Shown: positions 32,638 through 40,039 of the stretch, in pieces
Position numbering within the stretch: the first letter of the stretch is position 1
Layout: every line of letters begins with the position of its first letter
The notes under the pieces: generated by a model
What the model saw: only the letters and a program-made list of their open reading frames with translations
Database searches by the model: none
What the model was told of the DNA's origin: nothing
Program-made: the position numbers and the translations under genes
Source: BP-133 sp040756995
GTDB taxonomy: Bacteria; Actinomycetota; Acidimicrobiia; IMCC26256; BP-133
Assembly (NCBI GenBank): GCA_040756995.1
Contig: JBFLYK010000002.1
Span: forward strand, 124,001 to 188,000
Length of the DNA stretch: 64,000 bases
Direction of reading: 5' to 3'

Positions 32638-34313
32638 CCACCGGCGCCTCGGCGGAGACCGCCCCACTGCAGGTCAACGTCCGCCGTGCCCGTCAGCGGC
32701 GCCGGATCACGCGCAAGGCAAACCACCCGAGGGCCATTGCAGTACCCATCGCGCTCGGACTCCGGGCGACGCTGAGCGCAGTGCTGGTGGTCTGGCCCGC
32801 CTTCGCCGTCCCGCTGCCGCTCGACATGATCGCCCCAGGCCCGGCGCCGACGGTCACCGAGTCGGTGAAGGTGGAGGGGAGCAGCTTCGGCTCGAGCGGG
32901 ACCATCCTCGTCCCCACCGTCAGGCTCTTCGACCGTACGACGGTGATCTCCGCCATCCGGGGCTGGCGCTCGCCGGTCGTCTCGGTCAAGTCCGACGAGG
33001 AGCAGAACCCGGACGACAAGTCTCCTGAGCAGCTGCGCCGGGACAGGGCGACGGCCATGCACTCCAGCAAGCAGGCGGCGATCGTCGCTGCTCTGCGACA
33101 GCTGGGGTACCCCCTTGAGCCCGACGGTGCCCTCGTCGCCCACGTGAACACCACCGCGTCGCAGTCGGCCGGCCCGTCACTGCAATCCGGCGACGTGATC
33201 GTGGCCGTCGACGGCATTCCCGTCTCGACACCGGGGGAGGCTCGTGACCGGATCAGCAACCAGATTCGGGAACGAAAGACCGTCGGGGTCACTGCACGGC
33301 GAAGCGGCGCGCTTCACGAAGTTCGGTTGGGCATGGACAAGGACCGGACCAACACGAAGCATGATCCGGCGGTACGCCTCCTCCCCAGCTTCCGAGTGCC
33401 GGTCGCGGTCAACATCGAATCTCAGCACATCGGCGGGGCCTCGGCCGGCCTCGGCTTCGCCCTGGCGGCTGTCGAACTGCTCGGCCCCGACGACATGACC
33501 ACCGGCCGCCGGATCGCGGCGACGGGCACAATCGACTTCGACGGAGACATCGGGGCCGTCGGAGGGATACCGCAGAAGGTCGAGGCCGCCCGGGTGATGG
33601 GAGCCAAGCTGCTCCTCGTACCGAAGCGCCAGGTCGACGAAGCGGTCCGAGTCGCCAGGCGATCACGACCCGACGAAAGGATCCAGGTGAAGGGCGTCTC
33701 AACGCTGTCGGAGGCCGTACGGCTCCTCGCCCCGGGAGCTTCGAACGCCGCCGCGACGCATCCCGAGGTCGCCCCCCACGCTTCCGCCGTCGACAGTGCA
33801 CGGGATGTCGCGGCTGGGTCGGGAGCCCCGATGCCCGGTGGAGGGATCACCAGCACAACCGGTCGGGGCCATGGCGGCCGATCACGGCCAGCCGCCGGCG
33901 GGCCGGGCCCCTCGGCGCCCGCCTCAACACCGGCGACCCGTCCATCGGCGCCGCTCTTCTCGGCGACCGGACACGTCATGGTGCCCGCCGCGGCGGTGGG
34001 GTACAGCGTCACCCGGCAGGAGTTCCGTCATCGCTGCCGGGTCCCCGCTTCGCAGGGTATCGACGCCTGGGTCGTCGAGCTTCCCGCTCTGGACCGGGAC
34101 CGACCGCCTTCCATCACCGTGACCGCCCGACCCAGGATCGATGCACCCGGCGTGGCGGTCGACTTCTACTCCAGCCAGTGCCAGCTGCTGAGCGAAGCCG
34201 TAGCGGACGGGCGTCTGACCCAGCCCCTACCCGGAGGGGCCCGGTACATGGTGGTGACACCGCATTCCGGCACGGATACGAGCATTGATGTCGTGATCAG
34301 CCCGGGAGATTAG
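32601..34313 (+). CDS. Membrane-anchored PDZ/Lon-like serine protease
   Basis: A 570-residue protein of the YlbL-like group: a basic cytoplasmic start, one membrane helix (about residues 45-72), a PDZ domain (about 170-240, LQSGDVIVAVDGIPV) and a Lon proteolytic domain. The Lon domain has catalytic Ser in GGASAGLGFALA and Lys in GGIPQKVEAARVMGAKLLLVPK. A Pro/Ala/Gly-rich linker (about 395-450) then leads to an extra beta-rich C-terminal domain not usual in YlbL. The GTG at 32601 overlaps the upstream gene. It acts outside the membrane. The acidic small proteins are candidate substrates (inference). Confidence 0.88.
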   Translation: MDETLEINSRRVTTGASAETAPLQVNVRRARQRRRITRKANHPRAIAVPIALGLRATLSAVLVVWPAFAVPLPLDMIAPGPAPTVTESVKVEGSSFGSSGTILVPTVRLFDRTTVISAIRGWRSPVVSVKSDEEQNPDDKSPEQLRRDRATAMHSSKQAAIVAALRQLGYPLEPDGALVAHVNTTASQSAGPSLQSGDVIVAVDGIPVSTPGEARDRISNQIRERKTVGVTARRSGALHEVRLGMDKDRTNTKHDPAVRLLPSFRVPVAVNIESQHIGGASAGLGFALAAVELLGPDDMTTGRRIAATGTIDFDGDIGAVGGIPQKVEAARVMGAKLLLVPKRQVDEAVRVARRSRPDERIQVKGVSTLSEAVRLLAPGASNAAATHPEVAPHASAVDSARDVAAGSGAPMPGGGITSTTGRGHGGRSRPAAGGPGPSAPASTPATRPSAPLFSATGHVMVPAAAVGYSVTRQEFRHRCRVPASQGIDAWVVELPALDRDRPPSITVTARPRIDAPGVAVDFYSSQCQLLSEAVADGRLTQPLPGGARYMVVTPHSGTDTSIDVVISPGD

Positions 34314-34366
34314 AGGTTCAAACCTGCCGCTCCCCGCACCAAAGCGAAGGATGACGAGTTGTTCCA

Positions 34367-34433
34367 TTTTAGGGACCTTTGACCGGGTACGCGTTAGACG
34401 TGACCCACCGGGTCACTTTTTTACGAGGATGGC
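34367..34433 (+). promoter_or_regulatory. Shared promoter/leader element, copy 3
   Basis: TTTT (34367) and GGGTAC (34385) are 14 bases apart and followed by GCGTT. A perfect hairpin GTGACCC-acc-GGGTCAC comes next, then a T-run and CGAGGATGGC (34424-34433) before AAAGGAG. The order and sequence closely repeat copy 1 although the genes are 3 kb apart. Confidence 0.55.
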
Positions 34434-34454
34434 TAATCCAAAGGAGCCTGCGAA

Positions 34455-34778
34455 ATGAGACGTGCGAATCAGACGTTTGCCGCCGCAGCCGCAGTTTTCG
34501 GTCTGGCGCTGGGCGGAGTGAGCCAAACGATCGATAATCCCTCGTCTTCGGATGCGGAAGAGTCGACGGTTCTCGCCGCCCACGAACAGTCGCGAGGCGA
34601 CGAGCAGCGGGACTCGGACAGCCAGAAGGACTCGAACGAGGACCAGTACGACAAGGGCGAGTACCAGGGTGACAACGAGTCGAGCAACACCGACGACGAG
34701 ACGCTGGTGGACGCCGACGCCGTGAACATCCCCGACGAGAACCCGGGCGAGAAGTCCGACGAGAAGTCGAGCGGCTAG
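34455..34778 (+). CDS. Small acidic exported protein, paralogue 3
   Basis: A 107-residue protein close to paralogue 1: signal-like FAAAAAVFGLALGGVSQ, then EQSRGDEQRDSDSQKDSNED, YDKGEYQGDNESSNTDDET, VDADAVNIPDEN and an extra Lys/Glu/Ser tail. The ATG has AAAGGAG. Its TAG stop overlaps the stop of the convergent subtilase gene. The near-identical acidic core in three neighbouring copies marks recent duplication. Function unknown. Confidence 0.82.
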   Translation: MRRANQTFAAAAAVFGLALGGVSQTIDNPSSSDAEESTVLAAHEQSRGDEQRDSDSQKDSNEDQYDKGEYQGDNESSNTDDETLVDADAVNIPDENPGEKSDEKSSG

Positions 34779-36175
34779 AGCGCTCGGGCGTCGACGACCG
34801 GTTCCTTGATCCTGTCGGTGTCCTCATGGGCGTCCCATCCGCCGTTGCCTTGCGTCATGAGGACCGACCGGACCTGAGCGGGAGGAGCGCCCGGATGGCG
34901 GCTGAGGTAGAGCGCGGCGGCCCCGGTCACGTGAGGAGCGGAGAAGGAGGTGCCACTGCGAAGGCCGTAGCCCTTCGGGATCTCCCTGGCGGGAAGGCCG
35001 GGTCCGTCGATCCGGACCAGCTCGGTGCTGGGGAGGTCACTGCTGGGCAGGTCGGTGTCGGGGACGGGAAGGATCGGTCCCGCAACCGGCTCGGTGCTGA
35101 GCACACACACCCCGGGAGCGATGAGATCGACGTCCCGGCCGGTGTTGGAGAAGTCAGCCAGGGTGTCATCGACATCGTCCTGGCAGGCGGGCGCGCCGCC
35201 CACACTCCCGGGACGGCCGTCGGAGTCGGCGAGGGCCGAGACCGTGATCACTTCGTCGTAGGCAGCGGGGACGAACCGGGCGGCATTCTTGGACTCGTTT
35301 CCGGCCGACACGACGTAGGTCACACCGGCCCCCACCGAGCGACAGATGGCACGGTGCAGGAGGCTGTTGTTCACCGCTCCGCAGTGTCCGTCGTCGCGGC
35401 CGGGCGTGTTGAGGCTGAAGTTGACGACTTCGATGTCGTTGCGCGGATCGTCGTCCAGGCGCGTGGCGGTGACCCAATCGATGCCGCAGAGAACCTCCTT
35501 TGTCCCCGCCTTGCGGTCCTCGTCGAGGACCCGGACCGCCCAGAGGCGTACCCCGGGCGCCACGCCGACGACGCCCACTCCGTCGTCGAGGGCGCCGACG
35601 ACACCGGAGATGTGGGTTCCATGCCCATTCGGGTCGCTGAAGTCGCGCCCGCCTTGGCAGTCCTTGCCGCCCGCGACGTTCAAATCGGGATGGTCGACAT
35701 CAATGCCGGTATCGAGGACGGCTACATCGACGTCGACTCGGGGCGCATCGACACCATCGATGTCCGCCGTCGGCGAGAGATCGGCGTCGACCCGGTCGAT
35801 CCCGAGCGGAATGTCCTTCCCCTGACCGCCGGGAAGCTGCTGCTCCTGACCGGCGGCATACGTGTCGCGGTCGGGCACGACCGCGACGACCCGGGGATCA
35901 GCCCTCAGTGCTTCGACGGCACGGTCGGGAACGTCCGCCGCGTACCCGACCAGCGCGCTCCGGTAGACGAAGCGGACTGTCAGGCCCAGCTTCTGGGCGT
36001 GGTCGGCGGCCACGAGAGGTACGGCGTCGGGCGCCGAGGACAGGACGACGATGTAAGAAGCAGTCGCCGTGCCGCCTGTCATCCGGGCGGCGGTCGGGCC
36101 GGCCGCCACGGTGAGCAGCCCGAGCGCCACAATGATCCCGGTGATGAAACGCGTCACGGAAGCGCGTCGGGACAA
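34775..36175 (-). CDS. Secreted subtilisin-like S8 protease
   Basis: A 466-residue protease. A signal sequence (ITGIIVALGLLTVAAGPTAA) is followed by an I9-type propeptide (SYIVVLSSAPDAVPLVAADH onward). The catalytic triad is Asp in VAVLDTGID, His in NGHGTHISG and Ser in SGTSFSAPHVTGAAALY; oxyanion Asn is in SAGNES. The start is uncertain: a TTG at 36175 has GGGGGGTGA at good spacing, while a TTG at 36190 and a GTG at 36157 lack one. It ends convergent with small protein 3. It may process exported proteins of this island. Confidence 0.9.
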   Translation of the reverse strand: MSRRASVTRFITGIIVALGLLTVAAGPTAARMTGGTATASYIVVLSSAPDAVPLVAADHAQKLGLTVRFVYRSALVGYAADVPDRAVEALRADPRVVAVVPDRDTYAAGQEQQLPGGQGKDIPLGIDRVDADLSPTADIDGVDAPRVDVDVAVLDTGIDVDHPDLNVAGGKDCQGGRDFSDPNGHGTHISGVVGALDDGVGVVGVAPGVRLWAVRVLDEDRKAGTKEVLCGIDWVTATRLDDDPRNDIEVVNFSLNTPGRDDGHCGAVNNSLLHRAICRSVGAGVTYVVSAGNESKNAARFVPAAYDEVITVSALADSDGRPGSVGGAPACQDDVDDTLADFSNTGRDVDLIAPGVCVLSTEPVAGPILPVPDTDLPSSDLPSTELVRIDGPGLPAREIPKGYGLRSGTSFSAPHVTGAAALYLSRHPGAPPAQVRSVLMTQGNGGWDAHEDTDRIKEPVVDARAL

Positions 36176-36329
36176 GGCGTCACCCCCCAAGTGAATCGTG
36201 CCGGTTTCTGGAAACCGGTTCCGCAGCCCGCTTCGGGCCGGACAGGATCGCGGTCCCTGGCCGTCCGGTCAAGAGCGCGCCCAAGGCGGGGACCCCTCGG
36301 CGAATCGTGCATTGTGCGACTAACTACGC

Positions 36330-36440
36330 GTTTGTCTGCGGGGAATCACCGGGTAGGCGTTGGCTTACGACAACTTCCCGGGGGCAAAAGAAGGACCCCG
36401 GCAAGTAGCCCTGCCGGGGTCTGCAGCAAGCGAGGATGGC
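36330..36440 (+). promoter_or_regulatory. Orphan promoter/leader element, copy 4
   Basis: GTTT (36330), GGGTAG (36351) and GCGTT follow one another as in copies 1 and 3. A hairpin comes next and then CGAGGATGGC (36431-36440). Spacing between the GTTT and GGGTA boxes is 17 bases. Unlike the others there is no small acidic protein downstream, so it may drive an RNA, be a relic of a lost paralogue, or be chance. Confidence 0.4.
36394..36421 (-). terminator. Rho-independent terminator
   Basis: A perfect 10-bp stem, GACCCCGGCA (36394-36403) with TGCCGGGGTC (36412-36421), and an 8-base loop. Read on the minus strand it is followed by CCTTCTTTTG, a T-rich tail. It fits the end of the minus-strand gene at 36527-37168. 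Confidence 0.75.
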
Positions 36441-36526
36441 TAGAGCCTGCTTGGTGCAATTTCCAGTTTACCCAATGAATCCCAGTACATGCATTACAGG
36501 GTAAGGATCGTGGGGGCGCTCCCCAA

Positions 36527-37168
36527 TTAGGACGAGGGCAGGTCGAGCTGCCCGCTGATCCAGGCCGACTGCCAGGCCCGCTCGGCCACGAAGGCGGCCC
36601 GCCAGTCGTCGCGGCGGCCGCTCCGGGCCGAGGCGGCGTGGCCCGCGGCGCAGGCCGAGATGAACGGCGCGTGGCAGATGTGCTCGGTGGCGAAGTGGGC
36701 CGCATCGACCACGAGGCCGGCCGCGACGTGTTCGGCCGAGTCCGGCTCTAGCGTGGCGAGCGCGGCCCGGGCGGCAGCGCGGATGTCATCCACCCGGTCG
36801 CTGTTGCCCAGCGGCGCCATTTCCCGATGGCCACCTCCGACGGCCAGGGCCGCGTCCCGGGCCCTGACGATGGTGGCCTCGGCGAACTCGGCCATGACCC
36901 CGCCCGACCAGTCGTCGATGCACCGCCGCAACCGGCCGCGACGGGCGGCGATCTTGCGGCCCGCCTCGATGACGTCGCCGTCCAGCTCGATCTCCCACAA
37001 ATCCTCGTTGACCCACCAGGCGAGGTCGGCGGGCCGGCAACCGTGCACCCCTTCCCGGCAGATCGCCACGCCGGCGGCCTCGATCCAGGTGCCGGGCGGC
37101 TGAGCTGTCCACCGGAATCCCGAGAAGACACCCCGGCCCTGGCCGTCGAGGAACTTGTAGGCGATCAC
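36527..37168 (-). CDS. Hypothetical protein
   Basis: A 213-residue protein starting VIAYKFLDGQGRGVFSGFRW, with a first half containing CREGVHGCRPADLAWW and a long helical second half (DDIRAAARAALATLEPD and VVDAAHFATEHICHAPF). No signal peptide. I do not recognise a functional family, though the AYKF start occurs in uncharacterised actinobacterial proteins. The GTG at 37168 is chosen because upstream codons lie in an unlikely Arg/Thr-rich stretch. It is a single gene followed by the terminator at 36394-36421. Confidence 0.7.
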   Translation of the reverse strand: MIAYKFLDGQGRGVFSGFRWTAQPPGTWIEAAGVAICREGVHGCRPADLAWWVNEDLWEIELDGDVIEAGRKIAARRGRLRRCIDDWSGGVMAEFAEATIVRARDAALAVGGGHREMAPLGNSDRVDDIRAAARAALATLEPDSAEHVAAGLVVDAAHFATEHICHAPFISACAAGHAASARSGRRDDWRAAFVAERAWQSAWISGQLDLPSS

Positions 37169-37235
37169 GGGCCGAAGCGTAACGAACGCTGCCGACAGCA
37201 GGACAGGGAGGCACATCGCAGGAGAGGAGAGGGCG

Positions 37236-38474
37236 ATGACGGAGGTCTCCTTCGACGGTCTGCTCATCGTGGCCGTCATCGCCGTGGCCGCCCCGCTGGC
37301 GGTGGCGACGGTCCCCGGTCTGCGGCGGATTCCGGCCGTCGTGGTCGAGATCCTGGCCGGCATCGCTGTCGGCCCGGCCGGGTTCGGGTGGGTCGAGCCC
37401 GACACGGCCATTTCGGTGCTGGGCCTCGTCGGGTTGGCCTTCCTGCTGTTCCTGGCCGGTCTGGAGCTCGACCTGATGCGGCTCCGGGGCCCGGTGCTGC
37501 GCTCGGCGGGCGGCGGCTACCTCCTCACCTTGGCCCTCGGCCTGGTCGTCGGGGCGGTGGCCGGCGCGGCCGACGTCGTGCGCTCCCCGCTGCTGCTGGC
37601 GGTGACACTGTCGGCCACGTCGCTCGGACTGGTCGTCCCTGTCCTCAAGGACTCCGGCGTGACGGACAGCGACGTCGGGCGGCTGACGATCGCCGGAGCC
37701 ACGGTGGCGGACTTCGCCGCCATCGTCCTCCTGTCGCTGTTCTTCTCCACCGGCGGTTCCGACGGACCCGCCGCCAGCCTCGTCCTGCTCGGTCTGCTGG
37801 CACTGCTCGGCGCGGCGGTCGCCGCCGGTCTGTCCCGCCTCGGGACGACGACGGGCATGGAGGCCCTCCTCATCCGGCTACAGGACACCACCGCCGAGAT
37901 CCGTGTCCGCTTCGCCGTGGTCCTCCTCGTCGGGTTCGTGACGCTCGCCTCCCACCTCGGCCTCGAGACGATTCTCGGCGCCTTCGTGGCCGGCACCGTC
38001 CTCAACATCGTCGACCGCGACTCGAGCTCCCATCCCCACTTCCGGCTCAAGCTCGAAGCGGTGGGCTACGGGTTCGTGATCCCGGTGTTCTTCGTGGCCA
38101 CCGGGCTCCAGTTCGACCTCCGGGCGCTCCTCGGAAGCCCTTCGGCGCTGGCCCGGGTGCCGTTGTTCCTGCTCGCCTTCCTGCTGGTCCGCGGCGTCCC
38201 GGCCCTGCTCTACGCGCCGGTGGTCGGCCGCCGCCAGGCCATGGCCGCCGGACTGCTGCAGGCGACGACCCTCCCGTTCGTGGTGACCGCCACGGCCATC
38301 GGCGTGGCGCTCGACCTCCTGACACCGGTCACGGCGGCGGCGCTCGTCGCCGCCGGACTCGCCTCCGTCATCGTCTTTCCGCTGGTGGCGCTGGCCCTGC
38401 TCCGGGGCCCCTCGGATGTCGGGGCGCCGATCGGGGGGCGTCGGCGCCCGGTCGCGACGAACGCGACGAATTGA
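37236..38474 (+). CDS. CPA2-type cation:proton antiporter
   Basis: A 412-residue membrane protein with 11-13 helices of the monovalent cation:proton antiporter-2 family (KefB/GerN-like, without regulatory RCK domains). Recognisable are VVEILAGIAVGP, FLLFLAGLELDL, the ion-site region ATVADFAAIVLLSLF, and LETILGAFVAGTVL. It should exchange Na+ or K+ for H+. The ATG at 37236 is preceded by a GGAGAGGAGA stretch. The downstream OsmC gene is 49 bases away and may be cotranscribed. Confidence 0.92.
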   Translation: MTEVSFDGLLIVAVIAVAAPLAVATVPGLRRIPAVVVEILAGIAVGPAGFGWVEPDTAISVLGLVGLAFLLFLAGLELDLMRLRGPVLRSAGGGYLLTLALGLVVGAVAGAADVVRSPLLLAVTLSATSLGLVVPVLKDSGVTDSDVGRLTIAGATVADFAAIVLLSLFFSTGGSDGPAASLVLLGLLALLGAAVAAGLSRLGTTTGMEALLIRLQDTTAEIRVRFAVVLLVGFVTLASHLGLETILGAFVAGTVLNIVDRDSSSHPHFRLKLEAVGYGFVIPVFFVATGLQFDLRALLGSPSALARVPLFLLAFLLVRGVPALLYAPVVGRRQAMAAGLLQATTLPFVVTATAIGVALDLLTPVTAAALVAAGLASVIVFPLVALALLRGPSDVGAPIGGRRRPVATNATN

Positions 38475-38523
38475 TGACAGGCTATGCCGCCGGCATCGCC
38501 CGCTGAAGACGGAGGCTGGAGGA

Positions 38524-39051
38524 ATGGACAAGGCCGCACTGCAGGCGCTCCAGGCGCCGCTCAAGGAGCAGTACCGGGACGCCCCTGAGAAGGCCCGCAT
38601 CACGCTGTCGGCCGAAGGTCAGCTCGGGCAGGAGAACGTCAGCTGCTCGGTGGCCACCGGTCGGGCGATGGTAGAGGCCGGGCTGCACCCGGCGACCGGC
38701 GGAACCGGGATGCTGGCCTGCTCGGGGGACATGCTCCTGCAAGCGCTCGTGGCCTGTGCCGGGGTCACTCTTCGGGCGGTGGCCACCTCCCTGGAGATCC
38801 CCGTCCGCGGCGGGCGGCTCCGGGCCGAGGGCGACCTGGACTTCCGCGGAACGTTGGGGCTCGCCAAGGACGCCCCCGTCGGCTTCTCGGCCATTCGCCT
38901 GGCGATCGACCTCGACACCGACGCCACCGAGGAGCAACTCGCCACGCTCCTCCGGCTCACCGAGCGCTACTGCGTGGTGTACCAGACGCTGGCCGGCTCG
39001 CCGACCATCGACATGGCGCTGTCACCCGCCGTCGGGCCCTCCGCCGGCTGA
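38524..39051 (+). CDS. OsmC family protein
   Basis: A 175-residue OsmC/Ohr-fold protein, a family that reduces organic hydroperoxides through two cysteines. Cys in ENVSCSVATG and Cys in LQALVACAGVTL occupy the usual positions (the second in the helix after TGGTGMLACSGDMLL). CVVYQTL near the C-terminus is typical of the YhfA-like branch. GGAGG precedes the ATG. Its last 30 bases overlap the end of the convergent anti-sigma gene. Confidence 0.85.
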   Translation: MDKAALQALQAPLKEQYRDAPEKARITLSAEGQLGQENVSCSVATGRAMVEAGLHPATGGTGMLACSGDMLLQALVACAGVTLRAVATSLEIPVRGGRLRAEGDLDFRGTLGLAKDAPVGFSAIRLAIDLDTDATEEQLATLLRLTERYCVVYQTLAGSPTIDMALSPAVGPSAG

Positions 39052-39321
39052 CGGGCGGGACGCCAGGAAGGCGGCGACGAGGCGGGCTCGCACGTCGTCG
39101 GGCGGTGGTTCGGCCCGCGCCGCGCCGGCGCCGTCATCGGCGTCAGCGAGGCTGGCGGCGACGGCGGTCGTGGCCCGCAGCTGGTCGAGGTAGGCGGTGC
39201 AGTCGGGGCAGATCGCCAGGTGCTCTTCGACGGCGGCCCGGGTGTCGTCATCGAGAGCACCCTCCATCCACTCGGTGACGATCTCCACCATCTCGATGCA
39301 GCGGATCTCTTCCTGAATCAC
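39022..39321 (-). CDS. Zinc-finger anti-sigma factor
   Basis: A 99-residue zf-HC2 protein. The zinc-binding pattern is C (residue 8, IRCIEMVEIV), H (HLA) and C-x2-C (ICPDC), with the typical VTEWMEGALDDDTRAAVEEHLAICPDC arrangement in order. There is no membrane helix, so it would be a soluble anti-sigma factor. The GTG at 39321 overlaps the sigma-factor stop (GTGA), the usual sigma/anti-sigma coupling. Redox or metal stress could release the sigma factor through the zinc site. Confidence 0.9.
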   Translation of the reverse strand: MIQEEIRCIEMVEIVTEWMEGALDDDTRAAVEEHLAICPDCTAYLDQLRATTAVAASLADADDGAGAARAEPPPDDVRARLVAAFLASRPSAGGGPDGG

Positions 39322-40010
39322 GACGCCACCCCCGACGCCCCGGCCGACTCCAGGTATTCCTCCAGTCGGGCCCGCACCTTCGAGCGCGCCCGATGGAGTA
39401 ATACCCGCTGGTTGACCTCGTTGATGCCGAGCACCTCGCAGGTCTCCTGGGCGGTGAAACTCCGCACGTCGCGCAGGATGATGACCGCCCGCTGCATGTC
39501 CGGCAGCCGGGCGATGGCGTCGTCGACCACCATTCTCGTTTCCGTTGACAGCAGTCGTTCCTCGGGGAGGCCGGCCCAGGACTGCGGCGGTGTCGACCAG
39601 TAGCCCGTCCACCGTGTGCCGGTCTGGAACCGGGACGGGTCAACCGCCGGTTCCTTCTCGTCGGTGTCGTCCAAGGCCGAGAACGGGACGCTGCGGTGTT
39701 CCCGCACACCCGTCGACTTGGCCCGGTTGATCAGGATCCGGAAGATCCAGGTCTTGAGGGACGACCGGCTCTCGAACCGGTCGATGCCGGCCATCACCGC
39801 CATCCATGTTTCCTGGACGACGTCTTCGGCCGCTTCCCGCGTGGCCACGTAGGACATCGCCAGCCGGAGCAGCGAGGAGTGGTAGCGGTCGATCAGCGAC
39901 CCGAACGCATCGCCGTCACCGGATCGCAGCGCGGCGACGAGAGCGATCTCCTCCGCGGTGACCGGAGCGGCGATGGGGGCGTGGTCATCCGCCAGGTCGG
40001 GCGAGGTCAC
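39318..40010 (-). CDS. ECF sigma factor
   Basis: A 230-residue sigma-70 family ECF factor. Region 2 (FGSLIDRYHSSLLRLAMSYVATREAAEDVVQETWMAVM) and region 4 (ARLPDMQRAVIILRDVRSFTAQETCEVLGINEVNQRVLLHRARSKVR) are complete. The linker of about 50 residues is longer than usual and Trp/Pro-rich. The GTG at 40010 is the likely start. It is cotranscribed with its anti-sigma factor. The adjacent OsmC and disulfide reductase hint at an oxidative-stress role (inference). Confidence 0.93.
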   Translation of the reverse strand: MTSPDLADDHAPIAAPVTAEEIALVAALRSGDGDAFGSLIDRYHSSLLRLAMSYVATREAAEDVVQETWMAVMAGIDRFESRSSLKTWIFRILINRAKSTGVREHRSVPFSALDDTDEKEPAVDPSRFQTGTRWTGYWSTPPQSWAGLPEERLLSTETRMVVDDAIARLPDMQRAVIILRDVRSFTAQETCEVLGINEVNQRVLLHRARSKVRARLEEYLESAGASGVAS

Positions 40011-40039
40011 AACCCCGGCACGATAGCGGGCCGGGGGCG

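Larger units (their letters stand above)
36191..36526. other. Long non-coding gap with orphan element and hairpins
   Basis: This 336-base gap has no supported gene. It contains the subtilase upstream region, an orphan copy of the small-protein promoter/leader element (36330-36440, plus strand), a strong hairpin (36394-36421), and an AT-richer stretch (36440-36510) in which TTACCC-AATG can pair with CATT-aca-GGGTAA. It could hold a small RNA or simply the 3' region of the minus-strand gene that ends at 36527. Confidence 0.5.

Noticed and set aside
36440..36510. Possible tRNA in the AT-richer stretch
   Set aside because: No TPsiC-like GTTCRAN and no cloverleaf could be drawn; only a simple hairpin is seen.
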